Assembly: GCA_025558095.1 (NCBI GenBank)
Contig: JAIVFI010000006.1
Span: 620,001 to 684,000, forward strand
DNA: 64,000 nucleotides
Source: Hyaloraphidium curvatum
Lineage: Eukaryota; Monoblepharomycota; Hyaloraphidiomycetes; Hyaloraphidiales; Hyaloraphidiaceae
Direction: 5' to 3'
The position numbers and the translations under genes are program-made. The notes beneath the pieces are model-generated. The model saw only the letters and a program-made list of their open reading frames with translations, did no database searches and was not told the origin of the DNA. Shown here piece after piece: positions 23,803-35,216 of the stretch (the first letter of the stretch is position 1; every line of letters begins with the position of its first letter).

Positions 23803-25819
23803 TCCTCGGCCTTGGGCTTCTTGGCCTGGCGGTCGCTGCGCAGCGAGCATAAGCACGGGCTCTTTGTGAGAGCAATATGGATTCTTCGCCTCACCCTTTG
23901 TTTGCGCGAGCTTTCGGGCCCCACGCCGGCGGGTTCTCCTGGAACCGCACGAGCTTGATCTTGCGCGAGGGCGGGTCCGCGAGCGGGTGCTGGGAGAAGT
24001 TGGCCTCGATGCTGCACCGTCCGATCATCAGCCAAGGAAATGTGCGGCGCCGCGACGGCCACGCACCTGGGTTCCACTGACAGGATCCGCGCCGCGACCG
24101 TGTCCCCCTCCAGGCGCTTCGCCGCGACCGGGTTCTTCTTGACCCAGCACCGCATGATGTCCCAGATGACCGAGGGCGGCGCGTCGGTCTTGACGCAGTT
24201 GGCGGCGGTGTGCGTCATCGACACCTTGTAGCCCGCGTTGAGCACCGCCGAGCTACCAAGCGCATGTCAGCCCCAAACTCCGTGCGAAGCGGCACACCGC
24301 CCACCAGAAGGAGACCAGCGACACGACCTGGCAGTGCAGCGTCTGCGCCAGCCCCGACAGTGCCCACGACAGCGGGTTGTCCAGCTCCTCCGAGATGACC
24401 GTGAGCATGCCCAGCATCCTCTCCGCCGTCCCGAACTTGGCCCTGTCCGGCCCCCGCAGCAGCCCCAACATCCTCCCCACGAACTCCCTGTCGTGCAGCG
24501 GGTGCGAGTATATCGGCCCGCCGATGTGGTGCCGGTTCCGGCAGAAGGCGCAGTCCGGGCCGACGGGCGGGCCGGTGGCGACGCCGTAGTGCGGGCCGCC
24601 GCCGGGGCGCTCGGTGGTCTTGCCGATGGGCTGGAGGTGGAAGGTGCGGCAGGTGGAGCAGCTGTAGACCATGGAGGATTTGCTGCGGGGAGGCGTCAGG
24701 GCAAGCGTTGGGATGCGCGCGAAAATCCTCACCTCGCGGCCTCCTTGATCTTCTCGGCGTTGTTGAAAACGCGGATAAAGACGCGGACGTAGAAATCGAT
24801 GCTGCATGAGAGGAGCGGGACGATGGAGCGCCGGTTGCGGGAGGCGGCGGATTGGATGGCGTGGAGGAGGATGCGGAGGGCCTGGGAAGGGATCGAAAGT
24901 CAGTTACGCTCAACAGGTGAGACACACAAACGAGCGCCACCATTTCGTGGGTGTAGGGAGCGTTGGGAACGTTGACGGCGCCGTACTTTGCCCAGCACGC
25001 AGCGCTCTGGCCCCCGCCGGCGAGCACGGCGAGGTCGGTGCAGGTGACGCACAGCAGGCCCCCGTTGGCGACGGCCTGGAGTGCGGCGTCCAAGAAGGGC
25101 GATGCGGAGCCGTATGGGTCCTGGGAAAGGTTGCCGCGTTAGCGAGAGGCCCCTGCTGCAAGAACGTCGAACGCACCAGGTCGATGATATCAAACTTCTC
25201 GGTCGCGCGCCGGTTGTACATGAAGAGCGCCGCATCCGCCTTGTTGGGCACGACCTTCGTGATCGACACGTCGTTGTGCAGCACGTTCCGCTGGATGTTC
25301 TTGACGGCCTGCTCCTCGATGTCGTTGGCGATGATGGTGCCCAGGCCGTCGATCTCCTTGGCGTAGCGGATTGCCCGCAGGCCGGTGGCAGAGAGGGCCT
25401 CCAGCACTGTGTACTGCTTCGTCGACCGCTGCGCCTTGTCCCCCGGGGTACCGTCCGCCGAAGCAGGCCCGGCCGCGGGCTCCGAGGCCGGCTCCGGATC
25501 CGCCTGCTCCCCTGCGTCGTCCTCCTCGGCGTCCTCTCCCCGCTGCTTCCTCTTCCTGGACATTTTCGCGGCGCCCTCCGTGGCCCTCTCCTGATTCCTC
25601 AGGGCCACCCAGGCCTTGATAGCGGCCACGGACTGCGGGGAATGGTTGGCGGGGCGGACTTCGCGGGCGGGATGGTCCCACCATATCCCTGTTGAACTGC
25701 TGCACCGGGTTGTAGAACACCTCGTTCGTGCCTGGGAACAGGATCGTCGCCGAGCCCTCCGTGACGGGGAGGAACTCCTGGCCGTCCTTCACGATCGGCT
25801 GCGGGGCGTCGTCCGACAT
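23799..25819 (-). CDS. TRM1: TRM1, tRNA (guanine26-N2)-dimethyltransferase
   Basis: SAM-dependent enzyme making m2,2G26 in nuclear and mitochondrial tRNAs. The N-terminus (ATG 25819) has EGSATILFPGTNEVFYNPVQ and FNRDM joined to SVAAIKAWVALRNQE. Then come TVLEALSATGLRAIRYAKEI (SAM site), FDIIDL joined to DPYGSASPFLDAALQAVANG (catalytic DPYG), and LCVTCTDLAVLAG. A zinc-ribbon-like CSTCRTFHLQP and CAFCRNRHHIGGPIYSHPLH follow. The C-terminal exons contain NAGYKVSMTHTAANCVKTDA and ANFSQHPLADPPSRKIKLVR. A Lys-rich tail follows, spliced as ANKG to DRQAKKPKAED. At least eight short GT-AG introns are needed. It diverges from NUP133 across 58 bp. Confidence 0.92.
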
Positions 25820-25877
25820 GATGTTTGTTGTTGAATCGCCTTTGCCACACGCACCTCCACCTCCACCTCCCTGCCGC
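25820..25877. promoter_or_regulatory. Putative bidirectional promoter, TRM1/NUP133
   Basis: 58 bp between divergent start codons, containing a pyrimidine-rich tract of CCACCT repeats on the plus strand just before the NUP133 ATG. This is the shortest divergent spacer in the window. Confidence 0.5.
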
Positions 25878-28800
25878 ATGTTCTCGTTCCAGACGCCGCG
25901 TGCGCGGCGGGCGGCGGCGGCGCGGCGCAGCCCCTTGTCTGTGGAGCGCGAGCGCGACGCGTTCGTGCCGCCCGCGGCCCGCGAGGCCGCGCCGCCCTCG
26001 CCCGCGCCATCGGCGTTCGACGCGCCGCCGCCGCCGCCGCGCGCGGAGCCGCCCGTTTACTGGACAAAGAACGACGTGCGCGCGCTGTCGGTCGCCGCGC
26101 CGCTGCCGCTGGACGCGCTGGACGCCGTGGTGCGCGCCGAGGAATGTGGGACGCGTCGCTGCTGGCACGGAGGCGCGTCGATCTCACCGTGGGCGCCCTT
26201 TCGCGCCATGCCGCTCCAGCAGGGGAGCCGTCGGGGGTCGTGCGCGGGTTTGCGGACCCCTACAGCGGCTGGGCGCTCGTTGCCGTGGGGAACCAGGGGT
26301 TCGCGTGGTCCGTCAAGGTTGGACGCCCTTTCCAGGGCCGGTGGCGCAGGCAGGCACTCTCTCGCCGTGCCGTCGACCGCCACAGTGCTCTCCCATTTTC
26401 ATGTGCCTGATGCCCCGTTCTGCTCGCCCAGGACCGGATCCGGCGGCTGCCGCAGTCGAACGTCCTCCAGTTCCTCTCCCACGATTCGCTCGTCTGCCTC
26501 ATCCCGCGCGGCGAGAACTCCCCTTACACCGCGGCGCTGGCGTGCACGGCTGATGGGAAGCTCCGGTTTTGGGACCAGATGTCGGTCGGCGTGGACCGGT
26601 TCCGGTCGACCGAGGTCATTCTCGACGACGGCGAGGTCATCACCACCATCGCCAACTGCGAGGTGAGACTCACCTTGGCGAGTCCTAAGAATTTGCTGCT
26701 GACATCTTCGGAATCAGCCCATCGGCATCATCCTCGCAACCAGCAACGGGCGCCTCATCCGCGTCTCCGTTCCCTCGGGCGCAACGGATTTCCAGACCGG
26801 AGTCTCGGCCGAGTTCATCGAGCGCGCCCGCGGCGGCATCTTTTCGCGCGTCGGGTCCCTTTTTGGGTCCTCTTCCTCGCAGCGGACCCACGCCGACGAG
26901 GTGGTGGCGATCGTCCCGGGCAAGGACAACGCCCGCACGGCCCGCAACGTCTTTGTCGTCGGCACGCGGACGTTGAAGCGGTGGATCGTGTCGCGGAGCG
27001 GTGGCCATGACGTGGGTCTGGTGGAGCTGCAAGTTGCAGCCGCGGTCTCATTCATTCGGCTTCCAGCTCGTTTACGACGAGGACATCGGCGGGTTGCTGG
27101 TGGAGAACATCTGCCGCGATATTGGAGTGGACCCCGAGCTGGCAGAGGGCTTGAGTCTGCGAGTCCTGGATGCCGCAATCAACAAGTGGGCTCGGTGTCG
27201 CAGTCAAATCCCCGAACCGGCTGACCCATCGTGCAGCAACAACCAACTCATCCTCCTCGTCTCCTACGTCGTCGACGACTCGGTCGTCAAGTTCTCCGCC
27301 TTCTGGATCGACTGCGAATGGACGCCCTCGGAACCCACCCCGCTGCTGGACCGCAAGGACTTTGCGGTGCAGCGGCACGTCGACGACCCCGTCCGCACTT
27401 CCCTCGTCGTCCCCTCGGGCGGCCCCGCGCTCGCCATCGTCTTCGAGGACGCCGTCGTGCTCTCCACCACCGACGTCGCGCAGCCGTACGAGGAGACGCT
27501 GCCCTTCTCGGACCGGTCGCACGCCGTGCGGGAGCGCATCGTCGGGCACGGCGCGCGGCCGCCATCCCTTGTGAGGGACGATGCCCAGCTCCGGGCTTCG
27601 ATGCTGCTGTGCTTTTCGCGGAGCGGGGCGGTGCTCGTCGAGTTCGACCTGGGGAACCTGGACGACAGCAGCGTGCCCAAGGCCGAATCGATCGAGGAGC
27701 CGTGAGTTGCCTGGTTGCTGCCCGCGGACTTGGGCGCTCATTTGCTCGACAGCACGGTCGACGACGAGATGCTGGAGGCGGAGGAGGATGACAAGGAGGT
27801 CCGCGGTCTGCAGGCGCTGCGCAACCAGATCGAGCAGGCCATCTTTTTCGCACAGGAACAGGTGCTTGGATTCCGAGGCTTTGTTCCCCTGTTGCTGACA
27901 TATGGCGCACCTCAGAACCCACTTGCTTTCAGGCTGGATGCCAGCCTGTCCGGCAACCTGGATACAGCGGTTTCGCAGATCAGCAACTCGATCGTGCGGT
28001 CGAGTGAGTCTTCTCGTTCGGCGATTGTGGCGCGTCTGTTGACCCCTTGCCATTTCAGAAATCAAGTACATCGACGAGATCGTGCAGACCAAGATGCAGC
28101 TGACAGAGAAGCAGGTCCGCTTGGATGCCCTCGCCTCCTTCCTGCGCGACAACGGGGCCCTCGCCCGCGTCTCCCCCGGCGTCCGCAAGGAGCTGTGCTG
28201 GAACGCGGAGAAGGTCGCCGCCGCCCTGCGGGGATGGCGCTTCCGCGAGGCGCAGGCAGGACGGCAGGGTCCGGCGGCGGAGCTGCTTCCGGCGGCCGTG
28301 GCGTCTTACCTGGACCGGAAGAGGATCCGGCGCGGAAACGACGTGCAGGACAACATCCGGACGTTCTTCAAGGACAACGTGGGTCCTACTGTATGTGCAC
28401 GGCTTCGCTGAAGCTCATCGCTTTTGGCTAGGTCGAGTACATCGGGGACCTTTTCACGGAATTGCAACTGGCTTGCAAGCGTTACGCGGAATCGCGAGAC
28501 TCGGCGTCCCAGTTACCCGTGCTGGTGGAGGCTAACAAGATCCTCATTGTAAGGTTGATATGCGTGGTGGAGCGTCCGTCATTCTGAGCGTTCCAAACCC
28601 AGGGACTGTACGAGGCCGCGCTTCAGTACCGTGCCGCGCACAGCCAGGCCTACATGCTCGAGGACGGTTTCTTGTCGGAGCCCTGGACATGTGGGGCCTG
28701 TTGGCGAGGCTTCACGCAGCTGTCGCTTACCCCCTGTTCATCAGGCACCGAGAGCATGATCACCGTTTTCCACGACCAGATCTTCGCCACTTTCCAGGCC

Positions 28801-30554
28801 CTGCAAGCCCCCGGCGTTGCGTCGCAGAGTGCCGCGATGGACGTGGATCTGGAGGAGGCCGACGGAAACGGTTCTAGCCTCGCGGATCAGCTTAGGGAGC
28901 AGATGGCACCCCTGGCATCGAACCTTTTGGCGTCATTCACGGAACGAATCCGGTTCATGGAAAGGTATTGTCGACACGCAGAGCCTGGCGCAAAATCTGA
29001 CCCTCGCAAACAGTCAATTACCGGCGACAACAACGGCTACGGCGCAGCTCAAGGACCGGTATGTTGATCTGCGGTCACGCGTCATTCAGAATCTCGGTGC
29101 GTGGCATCGAGCTTTCGCGCCCTACCTCGGTCTGACGGCATTCGGCGTGCCCTCTTGCAGTCAAGCTCGGAAAGCCTGATGTTGCCTTTGGTCTGGCGGA
29201 CGCTTACGAGGACTTCGGTGCCCTGAGCGACCTCATCTTTTCTGCTCCACCTGCAAAGCGGGAAGCGGACGTTCGGCTGTTTGCGAACAAGTACCAGCAC
29301 GCATTCACCGACGTTTTCTTCGGGAAGCTCGTCGAAGGAGGTGCGTGTCGTCCTCGTTTTCCGAAGTCCTGGCTCATTGTTTGTGCTTCAGCCAAGTTTG
29401 CCGAGCTCCTGCAGCAACCTGATGAGCTTTCTGATTACCTCACCGCCTTTTTCGATTCCCGAACCTTGCCCGGTGTTGCCTGGATGCACTTTGTTCGCGT
29501 TGGGGATCTCGAAAGAGCCGCGAGGAGCCTTTCCGCATCCGCGAAGGGGGAGGCGGGCGCGGGCGGCCGGCTCGTGGCGCTGAACCTGGCCAAGCTGGCC
29601 GTGGCGGCGTCGGATCCCGACGAGGTCTTCCTCACCGGCTCCCCGTCCAACAAGGAGCTCGAGCTGCTTGCGCTCGAGTCGCGGTTGGCGGAGAGCTGCG
29701 AGAGCGTCGCGGCCGACTTCAAGGAGACCATGGACAATCTCGTGCCTGTTCATCAGGAACCCGCGGGCTTCGACGCAAAGCTGGAGAAGCTCGTCGAGCT
29801 GACCTGCGCGGGGGACGAACGCGTCGCCGCACTTGCCGAGCTCTACAGGAGCCTGCTTGGCCAGCTTATGAAGGGCAACGTCGTAACGGTCGAAGAGCTG
29901 GTGGACATTCTGACGTTGCGCATGGGAGACGCCGAGTCCGAGTACGATAGCTTCAGGTCGGCGCTGGCGGCCATCGCCGAACTCAACATGGTGTGTTCGC
30001 ATGCGTGCTTTCTGGTGCACCAACGCTCAACTCTGCTGCAGCTCGTGCCCAACTCCAAACGAAGACAGGATACGTTGCTCGCCATCTGGCGACGCGCGAT
30101 CTTGAGGAATGAGTAGGCGTTTGTGGCTTGGCAATCCGGGATTCTGCTGACGTGTATTCCTCCAGCTGGCGCGGTATCGATCCGGATAATGACGCGGAGG
30201 AACGGTTACAGAACACGGTTGTCTACGCGCTAATGATGGAGTGCTTGGAGGAGGGTTGGTGCTTCTCCTCGGTTGCGGTGGGATTGCTCTCTAAACTTTG
30301 TCCCCACAGGACTCGGAATCTATCTTCCTCGCTCTGTTCGGCACATGCTGGAACCACCTTTGCTCGAGAACACGAAGGCGCGATTTCCGCTGCTGTCCGA
30401 GCTTGAGGTGGACCGGATATGGCAGGCGATCGAGCACGAGTGCAACACCGTGAAGAGGCTCGTGGACGACCACGATCTGGAAACGCTCTACAAAACGACC
30501 TTGCAGACGGCGGAACGGGACTTTCAGGCAGGGGCGTCGGGGGAGCAGGCATGA
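25878..30554 (+). CDS. NUP133: Nucleoporin Nup133 (Y-complex)
   Basis: Y-complex (outer ring) scaffold nucleoporin. The ATG at 25878 starts MFSFQTPRARRA, an Arg/Ala/Pro-rich tail. The beta-propeller follows: VLQFLSHDSLVCLIPRGENS, CTADGKLRFWDQMSVGVDRF, PIGIILATSNGRLIRVSVPS, GGIFSRVGSLFGSSSSQRTH and GLLVENICRDIGVDP. The second half is alpha-helical, with ASFLRDNGALARVSPGVRKE, KLGKPDVAFGLADAYEDFGA, FANKYQHAFTDVFFGKLVEG and PGVAWMHFVRVGDLERAARS, and ends ERDFQAGASGEQA with TGA at 30552-30554. Roughly ten short introns interrupt it. The coding length of about 1300 residues fits the family. It is the second scaffold nucleoporin in the window. Confidence 0.88.
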
Positions 30555-30628
30555 GGCGGCTTGGACCCGGATAGAAACTCTTTCGACATGGCCACGGCGC
30601 GGATACCAACGATTCCAGAATGTACAGG

Positions 30629-30634
30629 TTTATT
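30629..30634 (-). terminator. Poly(A) signal AATAAA of RPL21
   Basis: TTTATT on the plus strand reads AATAAA on the minus strand, seven nucleotides past the RPL21 TAA. Confidence 0.5.
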
Positions 30635-30641
30635 CACCAGA

Positions 30642-31549
30642 TTACACCAGTTGCTGTTGAGGAGTTGAAACGGAGTTCAGCAAACGTCCCAGGAGTCGGC
30701 AGCAAAGAACCAACCTCGAAAGGCAGCGGGGCCAGCGTCTCTGGTGCGTTCGTCTCCGTGACCTTGATGAACCGCGCGCCCTTGGGCTTTGTCGGCTCGC
30801 GCTTGAGCGAAACGAACACGCCCTTCTCCTTGGCCTCCTTCCGCTTCAGCTCGTTCTCCTTAACCCTCTTCAAGAAGCCCTCCCGCGACCGCGACTTCCG
30901 GATGTGCTCGATCCGGATGTTCACCCGCTTCTCGATGTACCGGTGGCCCACCCGCTTGTGCACGATGATGCCGACGGCGTGGGGGGTCACGTTGTACACA
31001 ATGCCGGTTTTGCTGGGAACGGGAAGGGGTGTTGGCACGCGTCAGAGGATCCCATGGGCCCGCGCAGCGTGCTCGTCCGGCATATCCTCCCTCGGTCGTC
31101 CATCGCAGCAGCAGTCCACCGTCCCGTCCGAGCAGGTGCTCCAGCGGCGACGGTCCCGAACCCGGCCCCCCGAACCCGGCCCACACCGCCCCCCCCCCCC
31201 CGCGAACCCATCGCCCGCTCCGCCTCCAGTTCCCGCAGTGGTCCGACCGATGCTTACCCGTGGTAGAATTTGTGGGGCATGCCCTTGTGAATGGCACCGT
31301 TGCCCTTGATGTCGACGACATCCCCGACCTTGAAGTTGATAAGGTAGGTGGAGAGCGGGATGGAGCCCTTCGTCCGGAACTTCCGGGCGAAAAGGTAGCG
31401 CGTGCGCGCCCTCAGACCGAAGCTGGGACCGGGGAAGCGGCGGGGAGTGCGGGAGAGAGGATCCGGCGAAGGCGGGGCGGAGTAGCGTCGGGCTGGGCTC
31501 AGACGCGGCCCAGCGACGCAGCAAGCGGTTGTGCTGACCTGTGAGGCAT
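30642..31549 (-). CDS. RPL21: 60S ribosomal protein eL21
   Basis: Cytosolic large-subunit protein. The first exon encodes only MPHS (split codon) from ATG 31549. The next gives [20 protein letters not shown], then [34 protein letters not shown]. The third gives [40 protein letters not shown] and LAPLPFE. A last intron with donor GTTGGT joins to a 12-nt coding exon QLV plus TAA (30642-30653). This yields the short C-terminus expected, instead of reading on through the intron. The 5' exon-intron layout, with an intron just after the start, is common for ribosomal protein genes. The second intron carries a 13-C run. Confidence 0.92.
31189..31201. repeat. Homopolymer run of 13 C in an RPL21 intron
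   Basis: Thirteen consecutive C on the plus strand inside the intron separating the RPL21 exons. Likely prone to slippage and sequencing error; it does not affect coding frame. Confidence 0.85.
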
Positions 31550-31745
31550 ATTTTCTCCCGGCCTAGATTCCTCCTCCTAGGTCCACCCTGTACCGGCGTG
31601 CCAGAGAGAGCGTGCGTTCCGGGGGGCGTGGCTCTGAGACGATAAACACGTCGCCAAACCGCCGATTCAACCCAACCGTGAAACCCCTTACGGACCACCG
31701 CCCTGTGGAGCCAATCTGTTGCTCAATGGCGCCCGGGACGAGGCA

Positions 31746-32497
31746 ATGGACTCCAAGGACGCGGAGACGATAGAAGGGTGCGTCGTTCCCATGCGATGGC
31801 CCGGGATCGGAGCCTGAATGAGGTTCTCTCGCAGCTCGGAGGAGGGCGACCGGGAAGGGAGAGACGAGGTCGGTCTCCAAGTCCTCGGGCTTCCCGGACG
31901 ATCAATATTCATTCATCGCGTACCTCCAGGAATCTATTGTGCAGTACTATGGGTTCGCCGTGTACCTGGCGACCTACCTCTGCTTCGGCACGTCTTCTCG
32001 ATCTATGGTCCCGCTACAAAGTCCCGCTTACCGGTTTCCGACGATCCAGGACTCTATATTGCCTGGGCATATCTGCCGGAACATGTCCTGGAAAGCATGG
32101 GGATCACCTACTACCCTAATCGGCATGTTCCCGCTCCCTGGACGATCGGTCTTCTGGACTTCACGCTTACGCCGTTCCCGCAGGTGGTGGGCCCTGGCAG
32201 TGCCGTCGTGGCTCATCATGCTCATACCCTTCATCCTGGTGATGTTCACCGGCATGAACCTTGCGCGGACGCTCCCCCTGGACTCGGTCTATACCATCAC
32301 CGGTGGGCAGAGACGCACTCGTGCAGCACCGCATACCAACCGCCTCCAATGCAGACGACCATGCCGTCCTCATGTCGCGCGAGGAGGTGCTGTATCCGAC
32401 GTACCAGGATCCCGACTTTCACCCCGAGCTCCAGGACATCCCCCTCGGCGTCGTGAACCAGATCCTGTACGGGAATCCCGACGAAGATGGCCAATAA
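31746..32497 (+). CDS. PIGP: PIG-P, subunit of the GPI-GlcNAc transferase
   Basis: Small ER-membrane subunit of the complex that makes GlcNAc-PI, the first step of GPI-anchor synthesis. Spliced exons give FIAYLQESIVQYYGFAVYLA, TYLCFGLYIAWAYLPEH, LESMGITYYPNRWWALAVPS, LIMLIPFILVMFTGMNLA and LPLDSVYTITDDHAV. These match the family's two-helix hairpin and PLDS.HTITD signature. The C-terminal exon adds an acidic tail ending LGVVNQILYGNPDEDGQ. Two neighbouring introns (31988-32049 and 32123-32183) require GC at the 5' splice site. The TAA stop lies within an AATAAA hexamer. The product works with GPI-type proteins such as the one near the right end, though that link is only functional inference. 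Confidence 0.88.
31988..32049 (+). other. GC-AG intron in PIG-P (62 nt)
   Basis: Donor GCACGT, acceptor CCAG. Joining TTC G to GA CTC gives LCFGLYIAW, matching the family. The only nearby GT donor (five bases into this interval, at 31992) shifts the frame into a stop. Confidence 0.7.
32123..32183 (+). other. GC-AG intron in PIG-P (61 nt)
   Basis: Donor GCATGT, acceptor CGCAG. Joining CG to G TGG TGG gives YYPNRWWALAVP as in homologues. Using the GT within GCATGT would destroy the WWA frame. Confidence 0.7.
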
Positions 32498-32498
32498 A
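32493..32498 (+). terminator. AATAAA overlapping the PIG-P stop codon
   Basis: The last codon and TAA stop (CAA TAA A) form AATAAA. If used as the poly(A) signal, the 3' UTR would be only a few tens of bases. Confidence 0.4.
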
Positions 32499-32610
32499 GG
32501 CAAAAGAATGGAGCAGGAAGCGAAGAAAGCAGGCTCCCAGAAAGCCAGAAAGGCGCAGTTCCGTCGTATTGCAGTGTCCAGTAGCCCAACATACACCCGC
32601 CCAGTCGCGC

Positions 32611-33148
32611 CTATATCGCGTTGGGGCTGGCGAGCGAAATGCAGGTCAGAGACAGCATCTGGCATCGCCATAAACCGATGACCCACTTGCTGGCGATCTT
32701 TTCGACGGCCTGCTTCACCGTGAAGATCGACTCGGCCTCCTCGTCCGGCAGCTCGACGTTGAACTCCTCCTCGATGGCCATGGTCACCTCGACCGTGTCC
32801 AGGGAGTCCAGCCCGAGGTCCGTCATGAAGTTGGCTTCCGGCGAGATCTGGGAGGGCACCGATGCGCGTTCAGCGAAGCGATGCGAGGGCGGCGGCCATC
32901 CCGCGCCCAATCCCGGCGGCATCCGCGAGCGGCGCCCCGAGCCGACTCACTTTCGACGGGTCGACCTTGTCGAAGCCCTTCAGCACGCCCACGATCCGCT
33001 CCTGGATTTCGTCCTTCGACAGGCCGCCACCGCCGCCGGCGTATGTTCGGGCGAGCAGCGCGCCGCGCGCCGGCGCGATGGGCGCGGGGCGCGCGACGGC
33101 GCGCGTCAGCGAGAGCGCGGTTGGCCGGCGGAGCAGCGCGCGAAGCAT
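32611..33148 (-). CDS. ACP1: Mitochondrial acyl carrier protein
   Basis: Carrier for type II fatty-acid and lipoate synthesis; also a partner of LYR proteins in complex I and Fe-S assembly. The ATG at 33148 opens an Arg/Ala presequence (about 38 residues, [20 protein letters not shown]). The ACP fold follows: [40 protein letters not shown] with the phosphopantetheine Ser (about residue 81) in DSLD, and [20 protein letters not shown]. Two introns: 32848-32950, and one whose acceptor leaves a 16-nt last coding exon (32611-32626) giving IASNPNAI, the normal C-terminus. The protein is 124 residues. Confidence 0.93.
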
Positions 33149-33208
33149 CGCGGGCGGGGGAGCAGGTCAAGTCAGCGACAGGAGTCGAGCCGCATCACTC
33201 GCGACCAA
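33149..33208. promoter_or_regulatory. Putative bidirectional promoter, ACP1 / unknown acidic protein
   Basis: 60 bp between divergent start codons. No TATA box seen. Confidence 0.45.
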
Positions 33209-35115
33209 ATGGAAGCCAACCGCACCCCACGCGACGCGGCCGTCCAGACAGTGCCCGTCACGCAGATCGATCGAGAGCTCCTCGTCGTATGCGGCGCGGA
33301 GGACGCGGGCTGGCCGGACGAGACTCCGGGCGGCCCTTGGGCCGAATGCAGGCTTGCGTGCACGGTCCGCCTCGATTACCTCGGTTTGAAGCCGCGAACC
33401 GGGGACGAGGAGCTCGACGTCGAGCAGCTGGACTTGCTTCCAGTCGTTGCCGGCGCGCCGCACGTGCAGGTGGCCTTTGAGGTGCTCGCGAACGGGCGAT
33501 CGCATACGGAAGTCGCCGAGCGCTTTGGCAACTCGTTACTCCTGCGGAAGCTGACGACGGGTGCTGCGGAATGGGACTGGCTCTTTTTCCTCGGCTATTC
33601 TCTCGAGCCTGATCCTTTGGAGGAGGCCAGGAAGCGGATCGGGCCCGCCTCCGCCGGCGGAACAGGTGGACATCGAGAGTCGAGGGGCACGCGCCAACTG
33701 CTTTTTGACCGATTCATTCTGGCAGCCTTCTACAAGTTGGTACAGCCGAAAGCTTCCACATCGGCGTCCAGTGCTTCCGATCGTGGAGTTCCGCGGGCCG
33801 CCTCCAATTCGTACGGGGTCCTCTCGCGAATCACCTTCTGCTTCGATTTCGCCGGCCGCTCGACGGCGACAAAGACGATCTCGGCCAGAATCGCGCAGAT
33901 GGGGGAGGATGCGGACTCGGTGGAGTGGAAGGCGATGCAGTGGTGCCTACGCACTGCGGCGCGGAAACTCCGATCGCGCTGGCCTTCCGCCTTCGCCTCG
34001 CCGTCCTATCACGAGGCAAGGGAGTCTCCAGTAGTTTCACGTCCTCGTAGACTGATCTTTTGCCTCGCGTGCCGCGCAGTTTATGGCCGCGAAGCTGGAG
34101 TACGCCGATTCCATCGCAGCCTCCCTGGCATCAATCATCGCCAACTCCGAGGAAGCGGACGCCCAGGAATGTCGATCACGTCTCGAGGCAAGGAAGCTGG
34201 CCAATCAGTAAAGCGGATGATGACGGGAAATCTCCGTCGGCAGACGATAAAGGTTCCCCAGCTCAGCGGCGAGGACGAACAAGATCCAGACGAGGTCGAA
34301 ATGCTCACAACATCGATCGTCGAAGGGCTGCGACTTGCCGCCCGACGTTCCTTTCTCGCTGCTGACGAGGCCAAGGTAAGATCTTCCTGATTTGAAAGGA
34401 AGTCCCATTGACGCATGCAAATCACGATGCCGTCCAGGACACGAACTCGCTGAGGAACGAGCTCGACCAGCGCATCCGCGAACAAGCTAACGTCGCGAGA
34501 ACGCTGGCGGATCAGGAGGCCGTTGCTTCCGAAGTGAGCGAAGGTGCTTCGGCGAGTGCCGACGGCGCCTCTGAGAATGATCACGATCCGATCGACGAAC
34601 TCGCCGAGGGGGCACTCGACGGATCCGATGGCTCTGACCACGAGGGCTCTGAGGATCCTGGCCGCGAGAGCGGCCGCACGTCGCTTACGGATGGGATGTT
34701 TTCCCTGCCTCCGAGTCCTCGCTCCGAGCCCGCGGAGCTCGATCGTGCACTCGATGACGATGCGATGATGGAGGCCAGCTTCCTCGTGCCGAGTGCCGAT
34801 CATAGCTTCCTCCTGGATCCTGGTGATGGCTCGTTGAGCCAAAACGGTAACGGTGTCAGCGCGGGCACGCAGACGGCGCTCGATGGGTTCGAAGCCCTGT
34901 GGACGTCGACGCCGGGCTTCGAGCTGGAGCCGCCAACACTCAGAGCCGCTGAAGCTTTTGCCGGCGCGACCTCTGCTGGAGCCTTGGACTCCATGTTTGA
35001 CGACCATGAACCCGAACCGGCGCCGTCGGGGGCGGCTGAATCACCCATGATGGAATGGGAAGCCGACGTCGGACCCGGCGAGGGCCACCTGAAGAGCGAT
35101 GACTTTGGATGGTGA
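33209..35115 (+). CDS. Unrecognised protein with acidic C-terminal half
   Basis: The ATG at 33209 begins MEANRTPRDAAVQTVPVTQI. The first exon encodes an ordered-looking domain (AECRLACTVRLDYLGLKP, PHVQVAFEVLANGRSHTEVA, LLRKLTTGAAEWDWLFFLGY). The middle, about 33630-34075, is open in more than one frame and I could not fix its exons. From 34080 a helical segment LEYADSIAASLASIIANSEE ends in LEARKLAN. A 59-nt intron (34208-34266) joins it to GEDEQDPDEVEMLTTSIVEG, and another (about 34376-34437) joins AADEAK to DTNSLRNELDQRIREQANVA. The rest is Asp/Glu/Ser-rich and ends HLKSDDFGW. It could be a coiled-coil adaptor. No family recognised. Confidence 0.55.
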
Positions 35116-35216
35116 TCGCGGGACTCGATAGAAGCGTCTGGCATGCTTGCTGTAGTGCAACACGGCCCCGATACAGCTCGGCCCTGTACAACCGCATCGC
35201 ACCTCGCCGTCAGGTC

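Noticed and set aside
34190-34240. Two separate genes with 5 nt between stop and start
   Set aside because: A 59-nt intron (34208-34266) joins them in phase, giving one continuous protein; a 5-nt intergenic gap is implausible here.
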